A stretch of 64,000 nucleotides of DNA from Promethearchaeota archaeon. Lineage in GTDB: Archaea > Asgardarchaeota > Lokiarchaeia > Sigynarchaeales > SOKP01. Positions 28,218 to 36,195 of the stretch are shown one piece after another. Position numbers and translations under genes: made by a program. A model generated the notes under the pieces. The model saw nothing but the letters and a program-made list of their open reading frames with translations. It had not been told where the DNA came from and made no database searches. The first letter of the stretch is position 1. Every line of letters begins with the position of its first letter. The stretch spans positions 18,074-82,073 of the forward strand of contig SDNV01000001.1 in the NCBI GenBank assembly GCA_004524515.1, given 5' to 3'.

Positions 28218-29981
28218 CTATTCAACGCCAACTCCTTGAGAAAAATCAATTAACACTGATCTATCTTTTAAATTTTTCTTAGAAAATGGTTGTTTGATAT
28301 ACAACTGTGCAAATGAGCCAACCACAGCATTTACTTTAAACCAAGGATCCTGAGGCTCCTCTTTTAACAGAGAATCAATTTTCTGGTAATAACTAATAGA
28401 TTTCTCTCTATCTCCCTTAAGATCATAAAGGATTCCTAACACCAAATAATTGTGAGCCGTTTCATTTAAGGATTGCTTTAAATTTAAAGCATTTTCAACA
28501 TAATTTATTGCTTCATTATATTTTCCTTGATGCAATAGTAGTTTCGCAGCCATTTGATAATAAATAACTTCCTCAGGGTCCTCTTCGATTGCTTCTGCTA
28601 TAAGTTTTATCATGTCCTCCTTTTGAGTCGGATTACGTTCATGGATGATATACGCTTGGTTAAATTTCTGCATTCCTACTTTTTTTTTAGGATTTTCATA
28701 ATGGTAACCCTCGAGAACATCAGGTGTTATTTTCGATGGAGTCCCGCTCATTTCCTGTTCAAAATCAAATCCGATATAGGGATTATTACATACAGGTGCA
28801 GGGCCCGTCGCAACCCAGAGTTTTAGTTCTTCTGGTGAAAAAACCATGGAATTTACATTATCATCTACTCCAACTATCCCATAGGCACACCTTTCGGTCC
28901 CGGTAGTAAATCTTATATGATCTCCCATAAATTCCGCTGCTTTTTGATAATCTATTTTTCCATAGTTTTCGTCGATTAGTTGCATAATTCTACGATACCG
29001 ACCAGGGCATCCCTCATTGAGATGAAATTGAGATACAAAATCAATCTTACGCTTCTCTTCTGAAACTGCCATATTGGTCATTATTATTCTATTGTTTTCT
29101 ATTCGTCGAATAGTAGCTTTTTCGGTGCTCACTTCGGCAGCAAATGCATCTTTGCTTTTACCATCAGTTATTACAAATCCACAGGAAGCACCCCTAGGAT
29201 TCTTATTCAAAATAGCCAGTGCATCTTCTAAGTTCTCTGCTTTTCGTAAAAATTCATCAGTGAATGCCGCAATACTTAATCCATTTGGTAAAATATCATC
29301 ATAAATCATATAATGTGCGCACACCACGATACCCTTTTCATTCATCCCCGGAGCCCACATAATTATTCCCGCTGTTCCTATTTGAACATATTTGAATCCT
29401 TTTTCTGGCTCTACGAAGGATATAGTTTGATATTTAGGCCAGTAGTCAATTCCCCCATAATCTGTATTTCTCCCTACAATCGTGCTCCCATTGAAGGTAG
29501 CTTCTTTCGTAGCTACAAAAGTACTACAAGCACCCACATTTATTCCAAATTGATTGAACTTTTTGAGATGTTGCTTAATTATAACCGGAGTCATAACCAT
29601 AGTAACCGCAGTATGATGATTCGCCTTAAAAATCGTTTTGTAAGAAACTCCACTACCATCCGCTATTCCTTTGAGCTGTTCTAAAAGTTCTTTGGGTTGA
29701 GCTTTTTTAATAGGATTATACACTTTTTTGTTAAGATAAAGCTTAATCAGCCAATTTTTTAAAGAATAACTCTTTCTTCCCCCATTAATCGGATCGGCAT
29801 AAAAACCTGCTGCTCCTTGCTTAATTTCTTCTTTCATCAAAATACCATGTTGGTATCCGATTTCATATGGAGATCCCTTCAGATGCAAAATATAATTACC
29901 TGCTCGTTTTTCCATCCATGCATCTCCATAATATCTTTTTCCATCCCTAATTTCCAATTTATTACTATTTGTTGAGGACAA
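28218..29981 (-). CDS. C45-type acyl-transferase/hydrolase with TPR tail
   Basis: 587 residues. GACSTFVATKEAT-NGSTIVGRN (split here) is the N-terminal-nucleophile region of the C45 family (acyl-CoA:6-aminopenicillanate acyltransferase and conjugated bile acid hydrolase relatives), with Cys near 152. KGSPYEIGYQHGILM comes earlier, and a GFVITDGKSKDAFAAEVS strand follows. From about residue 450, tetratricopeptide repeats follow (HQGKYNEAINYVENAL, LYDLKGDREKSISYY). The start is a TTG eight bases after GGGAGG. The long N-terminal part before the Cys would have to be cleaved in a mature Ntn enzyme. Fusion to TPR suggests a partner protein. Confidence 0.82.
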   Translation of the reverse strand: MSSTNSNKLEIRDGKRYYGDAWMEKRAGNYILHLKGSPYEIGYQHGILMKEEIKQGAAGFYADPINGGRKSYSLKNWLIKLYLNKKVYNPIKKAQPKELLEQLKGIADGSGVSYKTIFKANHHTAVTMVMTPVIIKQHLKKFNQFGINVGACSTFVATKEATFNGSTIVGRNTDYGGIDYWPKYQTISFVEPEKGFKYVQIGTAGIIMWAPGMNEKGIVVCAHYMIYDDILPNGLSIAAFTDEFLRKAENLEDALAILNKNPRGASCGFVITDGKSKDAFAAEVSTEKATIRRIENNRIIMTNMAVSEEKRKIDFVSQFHLNEGCPGRYRRIMQLIDENYGKIDYQKAAEFMGDHIRFTTGTERCAYGIVGVDDNVNSMVFSPEELKLWVATGPAPVCNNPYIGFDFEQEMSGTPSKITPDVLEGYHYENPKKKVGMQKFNQAYIIHERNPTQKEDMIKLIAEAIEEDPEEVIYYQMAAKLLLHQGKYNEAINYVENALNLKQSLNETAHNYLVLGILYDLKGDREKSISYYQKIDSLLKEEPQDPWFKVNAVVGSFAQLYIKQPFSKKNLKDRSVLIDFSQGVGVE

Positions 29982-30099
29982 TTTACAATCCTCCCATTAA
30001 TTTTGATTATTAAAATTACTTATATAAAAAATCCAATTTTTAATAAAATTATTATTACAAATAATTTTTAAAGCTTTAAAGCTAAAAAAAGGAAATAAA

Positions 30100-30103
30100 G
30101 GTG
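30100..30103 (+). promoter_or_regulatory. Shine-Dalgarno GGTG before an ATC codon
   Basis: AAAGGTG, seven bases before an in-frame ATC at 30111. It decides the start proposed for the HDAC-like gene; the first ATG is 98 bases downstream and lacks any such site. Confidence 0.55.
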
Positions 30104-30110
30104 TAAAAAA

Positions 30111-30953
30111 ATCTATACAGGCGTTTTTTTTCACGATTTTTTCAGCCAAAAAGTATGGCACATTATTAATGATAAATTCCGCAATTACCCTGAAGTAATG
30201 AAGAGTGAACTAACACTGCCAAATGTGAAACTAATCAAACCAAAATCTGTAAAAGATGAGTTATTATTGAAAGTCCATACTCCCAGATTCTTGAAAGATT
30301 TGCAAAATCAATGGTATTGCAAGGGTGCCTATTTAACTGTTGGCGGATGTGTTGAAGCCAGTGAAATGATAATGAAAGGAGAACTTCGAAATGCTCTTGT
30401 GTTTGGAGTAGCGGCGGGACATCATGCTGAAAGAGATTCTGCTTGGGGCGGCACCTATTGTTCTGTTTCAGGGCCACTGGTCGTAAATTTACAAGAAAGT
30501 TTTCCGGGTGCTAAAATCGCCATCATAGATACCGACTCCCATCATGGAAATGGAACGAGAGATGTAACATATGGAAATCATAATGTTTTGCACGTTTGCT
30601 TCTGTTCTTCAGATATCATTGAGGATAAGGGAACAAAAATTTGCGTAAACTGTGGATATAATACAACGGATAATGATTATTTGGGCTTGGTTGAGACTGA
30701 ATTCATATCACGGATTAAGCAATTTAAACCCGATTTAATCTTGCATTTATTAGGACACGATACTGCAAGAGGAGATTATGGAGATAGAGGATTATCAAAA
30801 GAATTTTTCCCTAGATTAGTCACCTTACTCAACCATGCTTCAAAAATTTGTAATTATAGATACCTTATCAATACGCATGGAGGATCCAATGTTCAAATCT
30901 GTGAGTATGTATATAATAATACCATACGCATTTTAGCATCAAAGTTAACTTAG
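30111..30953 (+). CDS. histone deacetylase-like protein, probable non-ATG start
   Basis: 280 residues if begun at ATC 30111; the first ATG is at 30198. The extra 29 residues (IYTGVFFHDFFSQ..., then a NYPEV element) give the first strand that HDAC-fold proteins need. Zn and catalytic elements seen are AGHHAERD, DTDSHHGNGT and GHDTARGDYGDRG. The GGY catalytic Tyr motif is replaced by HGGSN. An unusual CFC...CVNCG loop sits in the middle and may bind an extra metal. HDAC-like enzymes remove acetyl groups from proteins or polyamines. Ends in TAG. Confidence 0.75.
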   Translation: MYTGVFFHDFFSQKVWHIINDKFRNYPEVMKSELTLPNVKLIKPKSVKDELLLKVHTPRFLKDLQNQWYCKGAYLTVGGCVEASEMIMKGELRNALVFGVAAGHHAERDSAWGGTYCSVSGPLVVNLQESFPGAKIAIIDTDSHHGNGTRDVTYGNHNVLHVCFCSSDIIEDKGTKICVNCGYNTTDNDYLGLVETEFISRIKQFKPDLILHLLGHDTARGDYGDRGLSKEFFPRLVTLLNHASKICNYRYLINTHGGSNVQICEYVYNNTIRILASKLT

Positions 30954-31105
30954 GTCAATAGAGTTTTCGCAATAAAGTTAAAAATAATAATTAAAAGCTT
31001 AAAAGTTAATTAAAATCCGTAAAGAATTTGGAATATGAGCTATTTGCAGAAATCTTATAAAATACATCAATTAATTTTATAAGCAATTAATTAGAATGTT
31101 ATACT

Positions 31106-31122
31106 AACTATATAATATTAAA
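31106..31122 (+). promoter_or_regulatory. TATA-like element of the TIM-barrel-like gene
   Basis: AACTATATAATATTAAAG stands 20-35 bases before the GGTG site at 31142. That places transcription start very near the proposed ATT start and argues against the distant ATG at 31264. Confidence 0.42.
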
Positions 31123-31141
31123 GTATTTTGAATTTACTTTA

Positions 31142-31145
31142 GGTG
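31142..31145 (+). promoter_or_regulatory. Shine-Dalgarno GGTG before an ATT codon
   Basis: AGGTGA, seven bases before in-frame ATT 31153. Same spacing as the sites at 30100, 40143 and 44810. Confidence 0.55.
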
Positions 31146-31152
31146 AATAAGA

Positions 31153-31872
31153 ATTTTTTGTAAAATTGATGGTGTAGATATTCCATTAGTCTCGACAGGC
31201 ACCTCTCCTTTTTTTGGAGCAGCTCAATTCGGAAGAAATGCTCGTGTTTATCGAAAAAAATTTATGGATGATGCCAATGCGATGTTAGAGATTATGGAGG
31301 CATGTTATAATGCGGGAGGAAGAGGACTTGAGGCTGTGCCGGGTGGTGCCGTTTGTGACGCAATCAAAATCATGCAAGAAACCCATTCTGATTATGTTGT
31401 CACGGGTTCAACATTTCCAGGACCCGATGATCCTAAAATCGATGAGTTAATAGACGTTGAGGCTAAAATAATTTTTGCGCATGGTATGGTCGCAGACAAA
31501 ATGGATGAGAGGCTTAATAAACTGGTTGAGGAAATTGAATCTCGAGGTGTAATTCCAGGAATTGCTTTACATAATCCCGTTCCTACGCTACAATATGCAA
31601 TTGAAAAGTTACCCCAAGTGAAAGCATTTTTAACTCCCCTGAATGCGAATGGATTATATATGGGAGATAAAACCGCATTAGAAGAGATGGTAGATAATAC
31701 TAAGAATAAATGGTTTGTGGGGATGAAAACTTTGGCGGCAGGTAAGTTAGACCCCAAAGAAGCCTATGAATACATTTCGAAACATAATATCTGTGCGGTT
31801 ACTATTGGAATGGTAACCATCGAGGAAGCGGAACTTTCCACTAAAATCGCTTTACAATATCTTAAAAAATAG
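31153..31872 (+). CDS. uncharacterised TIM-barrel-like protein, probable ATT start
   Basis: 239 residues if begun at ATT 31153. The first ATG, at 31264, would drop a conserved-looking KIDGVDIPLVSTGTSPFFGA segment, the strand and loop that normally open such barrels. Repeating strand-helix units follow (GLEAVPGGAVCDAI, YVVTGSTFPGPDDP, KIIFAHGMVADKM, IPGIALHNPVPTL, AFLTPLNANGLYM, CAVTIGMV), consistent with an eight-fold alpha/beta barrel. I cannot name the enzyme. The alternative explanation is a one-base insertion in the T run at 31154-31159 after GTG 31143. It follows the HDAC-like gene in the same direction. Confidence 0.68.
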   Translation: MFCKIDGVDIPLVSTGTSPFFGAAQFGRNARVYRKKFMDDANAMLEIMEACYNAGGRGLEAVPGGAVCDAIKIMQETHSDYVVTGSTFPGPDDPKIDELIDVEAKIIFAHGMVADKMDERLNKLVEEIESRGVIPGIALHNPVPTLQYAIEKLPQVKAFLTPLNANGLYMGDKTALEEMVDNTKNKWFVGMKTLAAGKLDPKEAYEYISKHNICAVTIGMVTIEEAELSTKIALQYLKK

Positions 31873-31882
31873 CGTATTGAAC

Positions 31883-31910
31883 TTTTTTTAATTTTTTTTC
31901 CCTATTTTTT
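31883..31910 (+). terminator. oligo-T terminator
   Basis: Three T-runs of six to eight bases directly after the barrel gene, no hairpin. Position and composition only. Confidence 0.4.
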
Positions 31911-31986
31911 AATAAGATTTTCAATTTAAAATAGACCAACAGATTTTTACCAATCTATAAAAATTTTCAATTCTTATGAGGAAAGT

Positions 31987-32280
31987 ATGAGCAAAGAAAA
32001 TATAAAAGATCTTATTAGCAAAAAGTTAAAGGATATACTACAGGAATCCGGGATGGAAAAAGTAAAAGAGTCTCTAAAAGAACAAGTTTCTTCAAAAATC
32101 AAAAAAGAAATAGAAGATATCCTATTAAAGGCGGTGATTGATGTTATAAAAGTGGAAATTATAACAATAATTGATAGAATGATGAAAGAAGTAGTGTTAC
32201 CGAAAATTAAAGACCAAATTACCAATGAAATCTTGCCTAAAATAGTAGAAAGAATAAAAAAAGAATTTTTTAAAGACTAA
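31987..32280 (+). CDS. small coiled-coil protein
   Basis: 97 residues, ATG start with GAGGAAAG just before. It is nearly all amphipathic helix rich in Lys, Glu and Ile (KDLISKKLKDILQESGMEKV and so on), with repeating EIL/KIK units. No cysteine or membrane segment. Possibly an oligomer-forming or membrane-surface protein. The opposite strand is also open across most of it, but the plus frame has the Shine-Dalgarno site and codon pattern. Confidence 0.6.
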   Translation: MSKENIKDLISKKLKDILQESGMEKVKESLKEQVSSKIKKEIEDILLKAVIDVIKVEIITIIDRMMKEVVLPKIKDQITNEILPKIVERIKKEFFKD

Positions 32281-32349
32281 ACAATGAAAAATTAGTGATT
32301 TTAAAAAGAATTTCAAGATAAAGTCTCTCTAAATATCACTAATCATGGA

Positions 32350-33114
32350 TTAGTCTGTAGATCTAACAATGCCAATAAATCTCTTCCCTTTAATAGCAAA
32401 AATGATGTATATTATCCCTGTAAATATTGACCACAATATGAATAAATATAACGCGATGATACCAATAATAAATATTAGAACAAAGCCCATTACTAAACAT
32501 ATAACAATTTGAACCTTTAATAGAATATTTATAAATCTAATTTGTTCTATTTCTAATTCCTCTTCTGGTTTCTTTATAACTATAAATAAAGCTACGGCGA
32601 CTCCCAATATAATTAAACTTAGGGTGTATCCAAGGATCGAACCTGATGGCAAAGTGCCTTCCAAAATTCTACCCAAAAATAATAAAATATTAAAGGCTAA
32701 TGCCAAAATCCATCCAATGGGTCCCATTTTCTTATCTACCTCACTTCTCTCTACAATCGTATTAGCAAAATAAAGCCCAAATATGCTTTGAAGTATCCCC
32801 CACCAAAAGACATTTGCCAAAAATAGAATTATAATATTAATTCCTAAAAAAGTCGGCTCAGTGAACATGCTTCCAGTAGTAAATATCTCATGAAATAATC
32901 CAAATATAAATCCAATAAGCAATACATGATGATCTCTCAACTTATATCTCACAACCAAATCCTCTAGCATACTAAAATAAGAAAGATATAGGAATAATAG
33001 CGAAATTGTGAGAACTGGATTTAAAAATCCTAGAATGCTATGAACCCAGAACTCTAAAATTAGATTGTATACCACACATATCAATATTCTTTTCTGCTTT
33101 TGAGTAACACTCAT
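32350..33114 (-). CDS. multi-spanning membrane protein, unknown
   Basis: 254 residues with about eight hydrophobic segments. GGTG stands five bases before the ATG. FIFGLFHEIFTTGSMFTEP holds a conserved-looking His-Glu within a helix, and ERSEVDKKMGPIGW forms the main cytoplasmic loop. The topology and HE pair faintly recall CPBP-type membrane proteases, but the other motifs are not visible. Convergent with the coiled-coil gene, divergent from the SagB-like gene. Function unknown. Confidence 0.6.
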   Translation of the reverse strand: MSVTQKQKRILICVVYNLILEFWVHSILGFLNPVLTISLLFLYLSYFSMLEDLVVRYKLRDHHVLLIGFIFGLFHEIFTTGSMFTEPTFLGINIIILFLANVFWWGILQSIFGLYFANTIVERSEVDKKMGPIGWILALAFNILLFLGRILEGTLPSGSILGYTLSLIILGVAVALFIVIKKPEEELEIEQIRFINILLKVQIVICLVMGFVLIFIIGIIALYLFILWSIFTGIIYIIFAIKGKRFIGIVRSTD

Positions 33115-33287
33115 CTAATCACCTATTTGCATTATATTCATTCTCTTTTTATTTAAAAATTTTACAATTTTAAGATCCCTTTTCTTATTTAATTTTTGAT
33201 CCAAAACCTCGCAAAATAAATATTGATTCAGAATGTTCATTAATATAAGGATTAAACTTTTTTGCATTAGAGTGTATAATTATATCC

Positions 33288-34037
33288 ATGAACGAAAATA
33301 AAGATAAAACCAGTTTTTATGGAGAGACGTTTCAGCAAAAGTCAAAGAATATTAAAGGTGTGGAACGCGCAGCAAGTATGTCAGATAGAAAACAACCTGA
33401 CCTTTATAAGACCTATCAAAATGTTCTATCAAGGATAAGTCTTCCAGAACCCCAATTTTCTGATGATATAAAGCTATGGGACACGATTAAAAATAGGCAT
33501 ACAACAAGAGCATTTAGCAATGACCCTATTTCGATGATGGATTTGAGTCTACTTCTGTTTGCAATATCTGGGCTTACCCGAAAATTTCCTAAATTTGCCT
33601 TTCGTACTGTTCCTTCTGCCGGAGGTTTGTTTCCTATTGAAACTTATGGAGTTGTTAACAATGTTAGCGATTTGAACCAAGGCATTTATCATTATGATAT
33701 CGAAAACCATGCCCTTGAGTACTTAAAAGAGGGAGATTTTAGTAAAGAACTTTCTAACGCATGTTATGGACAGAGAATGGTAGCAAAGTCTGCTTTAAAT
33801 TTTATATGGACTGCGGTAATTGAAAGAAACAGGGCTACATACAAAGAAAGAGCTTATCGCTATATTTACCTAGACGGGGGGCATATTGGCCAGAACTTTT
33901 ATTTGGCAGCCGAGGCACTAGGATTAAATGCGTGCGTTGTGGGAGCCTATTATGATGATGATATAAATGAATTTTTAGACTTAGATGAAAAATTAGAATT
34001 TGCTATATATATGGGAGTAGTTGGTAAAAAGAAGTGA
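33288..34037 (+). CDS. SagB/ThcOx-type nitroreductase-fold oxidoreductase
   Basis: 249 residues. The nitroreductase core begins KNRHTTRAFSNDPISMMDL, followed by FRTVPSAGGLFPIETYGVV, which is the FMN-binding PSAGALxPxE motif of SagB-like dehydrogenases, then DGGHIGQNFYLAAEALGLNAC. Such enzymes use FMN; some oxidise azolines in peptide modification. No YcaO or precursor-peptide gene is nearby, so a general reductase role is equally likely. ATG start. Divergent from the membrane protein gene. Confidence 0.88.
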   Translation: MNENKDKTSFYGETFQQKSKNIKGVERAASMSDRKQPDLYKTYQNVLSRISLPEPQFSDDIKLWDTIKNRHTTRAFSNDPISMMDLSLLLFAISGLTRKFPKFAFRTVPSAGGLFPIETYGVVNNVSDLNQGIYHYDIENHALEYLKEGDFSKELSNACYGQRMVAKSALNFIWTAVIERNRATYKERAYRYIYLDGGHIGQNFYLAAEALGLNACVVGAYYDDDINEFLDLDEKLEFAIYMGVVGKKK

Positions 34038-34364
34038 AATTAAATAGATTTTTACCTCCTAATAGAAGCAATTAATGTGTTAAAATAATTCCTTTTTCAA
34101 TTCATGGATAATATTGTTAGATTATAAACATTTCATTAATTATTCGAGAAAACATAGAAAAAAATTTCATTTTAACATCAAGATATTTACTTAATTCAAT
34201 ATAATCTTTTTATTTAATAATTATGTAATAATACATCATTAGATTCCAACTTTACTCAATTTAATTCTAATTAAATTGATTTTTTTATAATATTAATGGA
34301 GTAATTATCAAATAGTTCATTACAGCATTTTCTTTTTATTTTTTTATTCATTTAATTAATTGTT
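34038..34364. other. AT-rich intergenic region, no gene seen
   Basis: 327 bases of very AT-rich sequence between the SagB-like gene and the ATP-PEPCK-like gene. I see no open frame of useful length, no tRNA and no repeat. It should hold a promoter for the downstream gene; several TATA-like stretches exist and none stands out. Confidence 0.5.
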
Positions 34365-35975
34365 ATGAATTCAATTTTTGATTTGAACTTATTTGCAGAA
34401 ACAAGTAAAAATATATACGAAAGGGCAAAAAATGAGAAAAGATTGATTGATAATCCTTCCTATGAAGAATTAAGAAAATTGACTGAAAATGAACCCGGGA
34501 TAATAAAAACTAAATTTGGAAATCTAGTATCTGAGTCTGAACCAACATCTCGAAGTGCTATGTTTACAAAAAATAGTGTTGATTCTCAATTTGGTAAAGA
34601 AGAATTAGATTTGTTAAAAAATTGTGAACGATCATTAAATGATGAAAACATAGTAAGTATAGACAGAATAGTTGGAAATTTAGAAAGTAACATAACAGTA
34701 AGACTCATAGTTCCTTTAAAATTTGTTCATTTGGCATATGGGGGAGGATCATTATTTGCTCCTGTTGAAGGCTCCTTAGAAATTCCCACATACGAGGTGA
34801 TTATGTTTTTTGATGATAGTTTTGAATCAAATAAAGAAAAACTCCTCCCAGATAAAGATATAACTATTAGATTAGCTATGTTAGAAAATGGAAGGATGAT
34901 AAAAATATGTCGCAATTCAAACTATATAGGAGAATATAAAAAAGGAGTCTTCGCAGCTCAAGATTGGAGGGCCAAATTTGATAATATTGGAATTTTCTTG
35001 CACGCAGGGTGCCGTGAAGATTACTTACAATCTTCTCATGGGGATTATATTTATGTTCGTTCGCTTTTGATTGCTTTAAGTGCCAATGGAAAAACCACTA
35101 CAACATGTAAAGTATTAGGGAGAAAAGATCGAGAAAAATCATGGTTAATTCAAGATGATGGGGGAATTTTATTGAAAGATGGATCTTTTAAAGGATTTGA
35201 ATATGGAGGAATCTTTGTCAAAACCGAAGGAGTAAATCCAAGTAATCAAATAGAAACGTATTACGGACTACTTAAACCAAATACTTTCTTAGAAAATGTA
35301 CATGTTGATGATAATGGGGATTTTGATTTCTTTAATTTTAAAAGGACATCAAACGGCAGAGCAGTTATTCATAGAAAAGATTTTATGCACGCTAGTAACA
35401 GGATAGATGTGCCTAGTATCGATAATATTATCTTAATTACACGTGGACCCATAATTCCCGCAATATCAAAATTAACTCATGAACAAGCAACAGCTTTAAT
35501 GATCATAGGTCAATCAATGGAGTCTTCGGCGGGAGATCCTACTCAGGCAGGAAAACTTAGAAATGAATTCTTTTATGATCCGTTTGTATCTGGTGATCGA
35601 GCTGAACATGCTAATCTATTTTATGATATTTTAAAGAATTTGCATCATATTAATTGTTATCTTATTAATACAGGCGGTATCGGAGAAGGACGGCTTTATA
35701 AAGAAATTACAATAGACCATACAATAGGCATACTCGATTCTTTATTTCGAGGTGGGCTTGAAGATTGGACTGAATCTCCTACTGGTCTTATGGTCCCAAA
35801 AGCTATAAGAACCGTTGACCAAGTATATTTGCATCCAGAAACGCTGTATTCAAAAGAAGAGTTTTTAATCAAACAAAAAGAAATAGAAGACATTAGATAT
35901 AATATAATTTCAAAATACGATGATAAATTAAACCCAAAAATTTTGAATGTGTTTAAATTATCTTCTAATCTTTAA
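34365..35975 (+). CDS. ATP-type phosphoenolpyruvate carboxykinase-like protein
   Basis: 536 residues. Kinase-1a P-loop ALSANGKTTTTCKVLG, aligned with GLSGTGKTTL of ATP-PEPCK; IQDDGGILLKDG takes the place of the metal-binding DDxH segment; EYGGIFVKTEGV is the site following. INTGGIGEGRLY fits the later INTGxxGGxYGxG site. So the fold is PEPCK (ATP), but several canonical residues are changed and the protein may be a divergent subfamily. Such enzymes interconvert oxaloacetate and PEP. The neighbouring gene is a GTP-type PEPCK, so a second, different role is likely. Product identity moderate. Confidence 0.75.
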   Translation: MNSIFDLNLFAETSKNIYERAKNEKRLIDNPSYEELRKLTENEPGIIKTKFGNLVSESEPTSRSAMFTKNSVDSQFGKEELDLLKNCERSLNDENIVSIDRIVGNLESNITVRLIVPLKFVHLAYGGGSLFAPVEGSLEIPTYEVIMFFDDSFESNKEKLLPDKDITIRLAMLENGRMIKICRNSNYIGEYKKGVFAAQDWRAKFDNIGIFLHAGCREDYLQSSHGDYIYVRSLLIALSANGKTTTTCKVLGRKDREKSWLIQDDGGILLKDGSFKGFEYGGIFVKTEGVNPSNQIETYYGLLKPNTFLENVHVDDNGDFDFFNFKRTSNGRAVIHRKDFMHASNRIDVPSIDNIILITRGPIIPAISKLTHEQATALMIIGQSMESSAGDPTQAGKLRNEFFYDPFVSGDRAEHANLFYDILKNLHHINCYLINTGGIGEGRLYKEITIDHTIGILDSLFRGGLEDWTESPTGLMVPKAIRTVDQVYLHPETLYSKEEFLIKQKEIEDIRYNIISKYDDKLNPKILNVFKLSSNL

Positions 35976-36044
35976 TAAAAAAAATCATCAATTGATTAGT
36001 AAATATCTTTTTCCTCTGAATATTATTCAACCTATTTACTAAAC

Positions 36045-36055
36045 TTTATATATAA
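36045..36055 (+). promoter_or_regulatory. TATA box of the GTP-PEPCK gene
   Basis: TTTATATATAA, a near-perfect archaeal TATA box, about 140 bases upstream of the proposed start. Confidence 0.5.
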
Positions 36056-36195
36056 GAAAGTTTTTAAATGAAAAGTTTTTAGACCTTCTAATTTTTTGAT
36101 TATAATCGTTCATTCATAATTAAATTTATAATAAAATTTTCATAATAGTAAATAAAAGTTAAAAAATTTTTAAGGAAAAATTTAAGAAGATTAAA

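Noticed and set aside
29313..29684. Plus-strand frame of 123 codons inside the C45/TPR hydrolase
   Set aside because: Antisense shadow rich in Ser, Tyr and Pro; no ribosome site or similarity.
31392..31757. Minus-strand frame of 121 codons inside the barrel gene
   Set aside because: Antisense shadow of repeated strand-helix codons, no ribosome site.
31974..32225. Minus-strand frame across the coiled-coil gene 31987-32280
   Set aside because: Low-complexity mirror of the plus-strand Lys/Glu/Ile codons; no Shine-Dalgarno; the plus frame has one.
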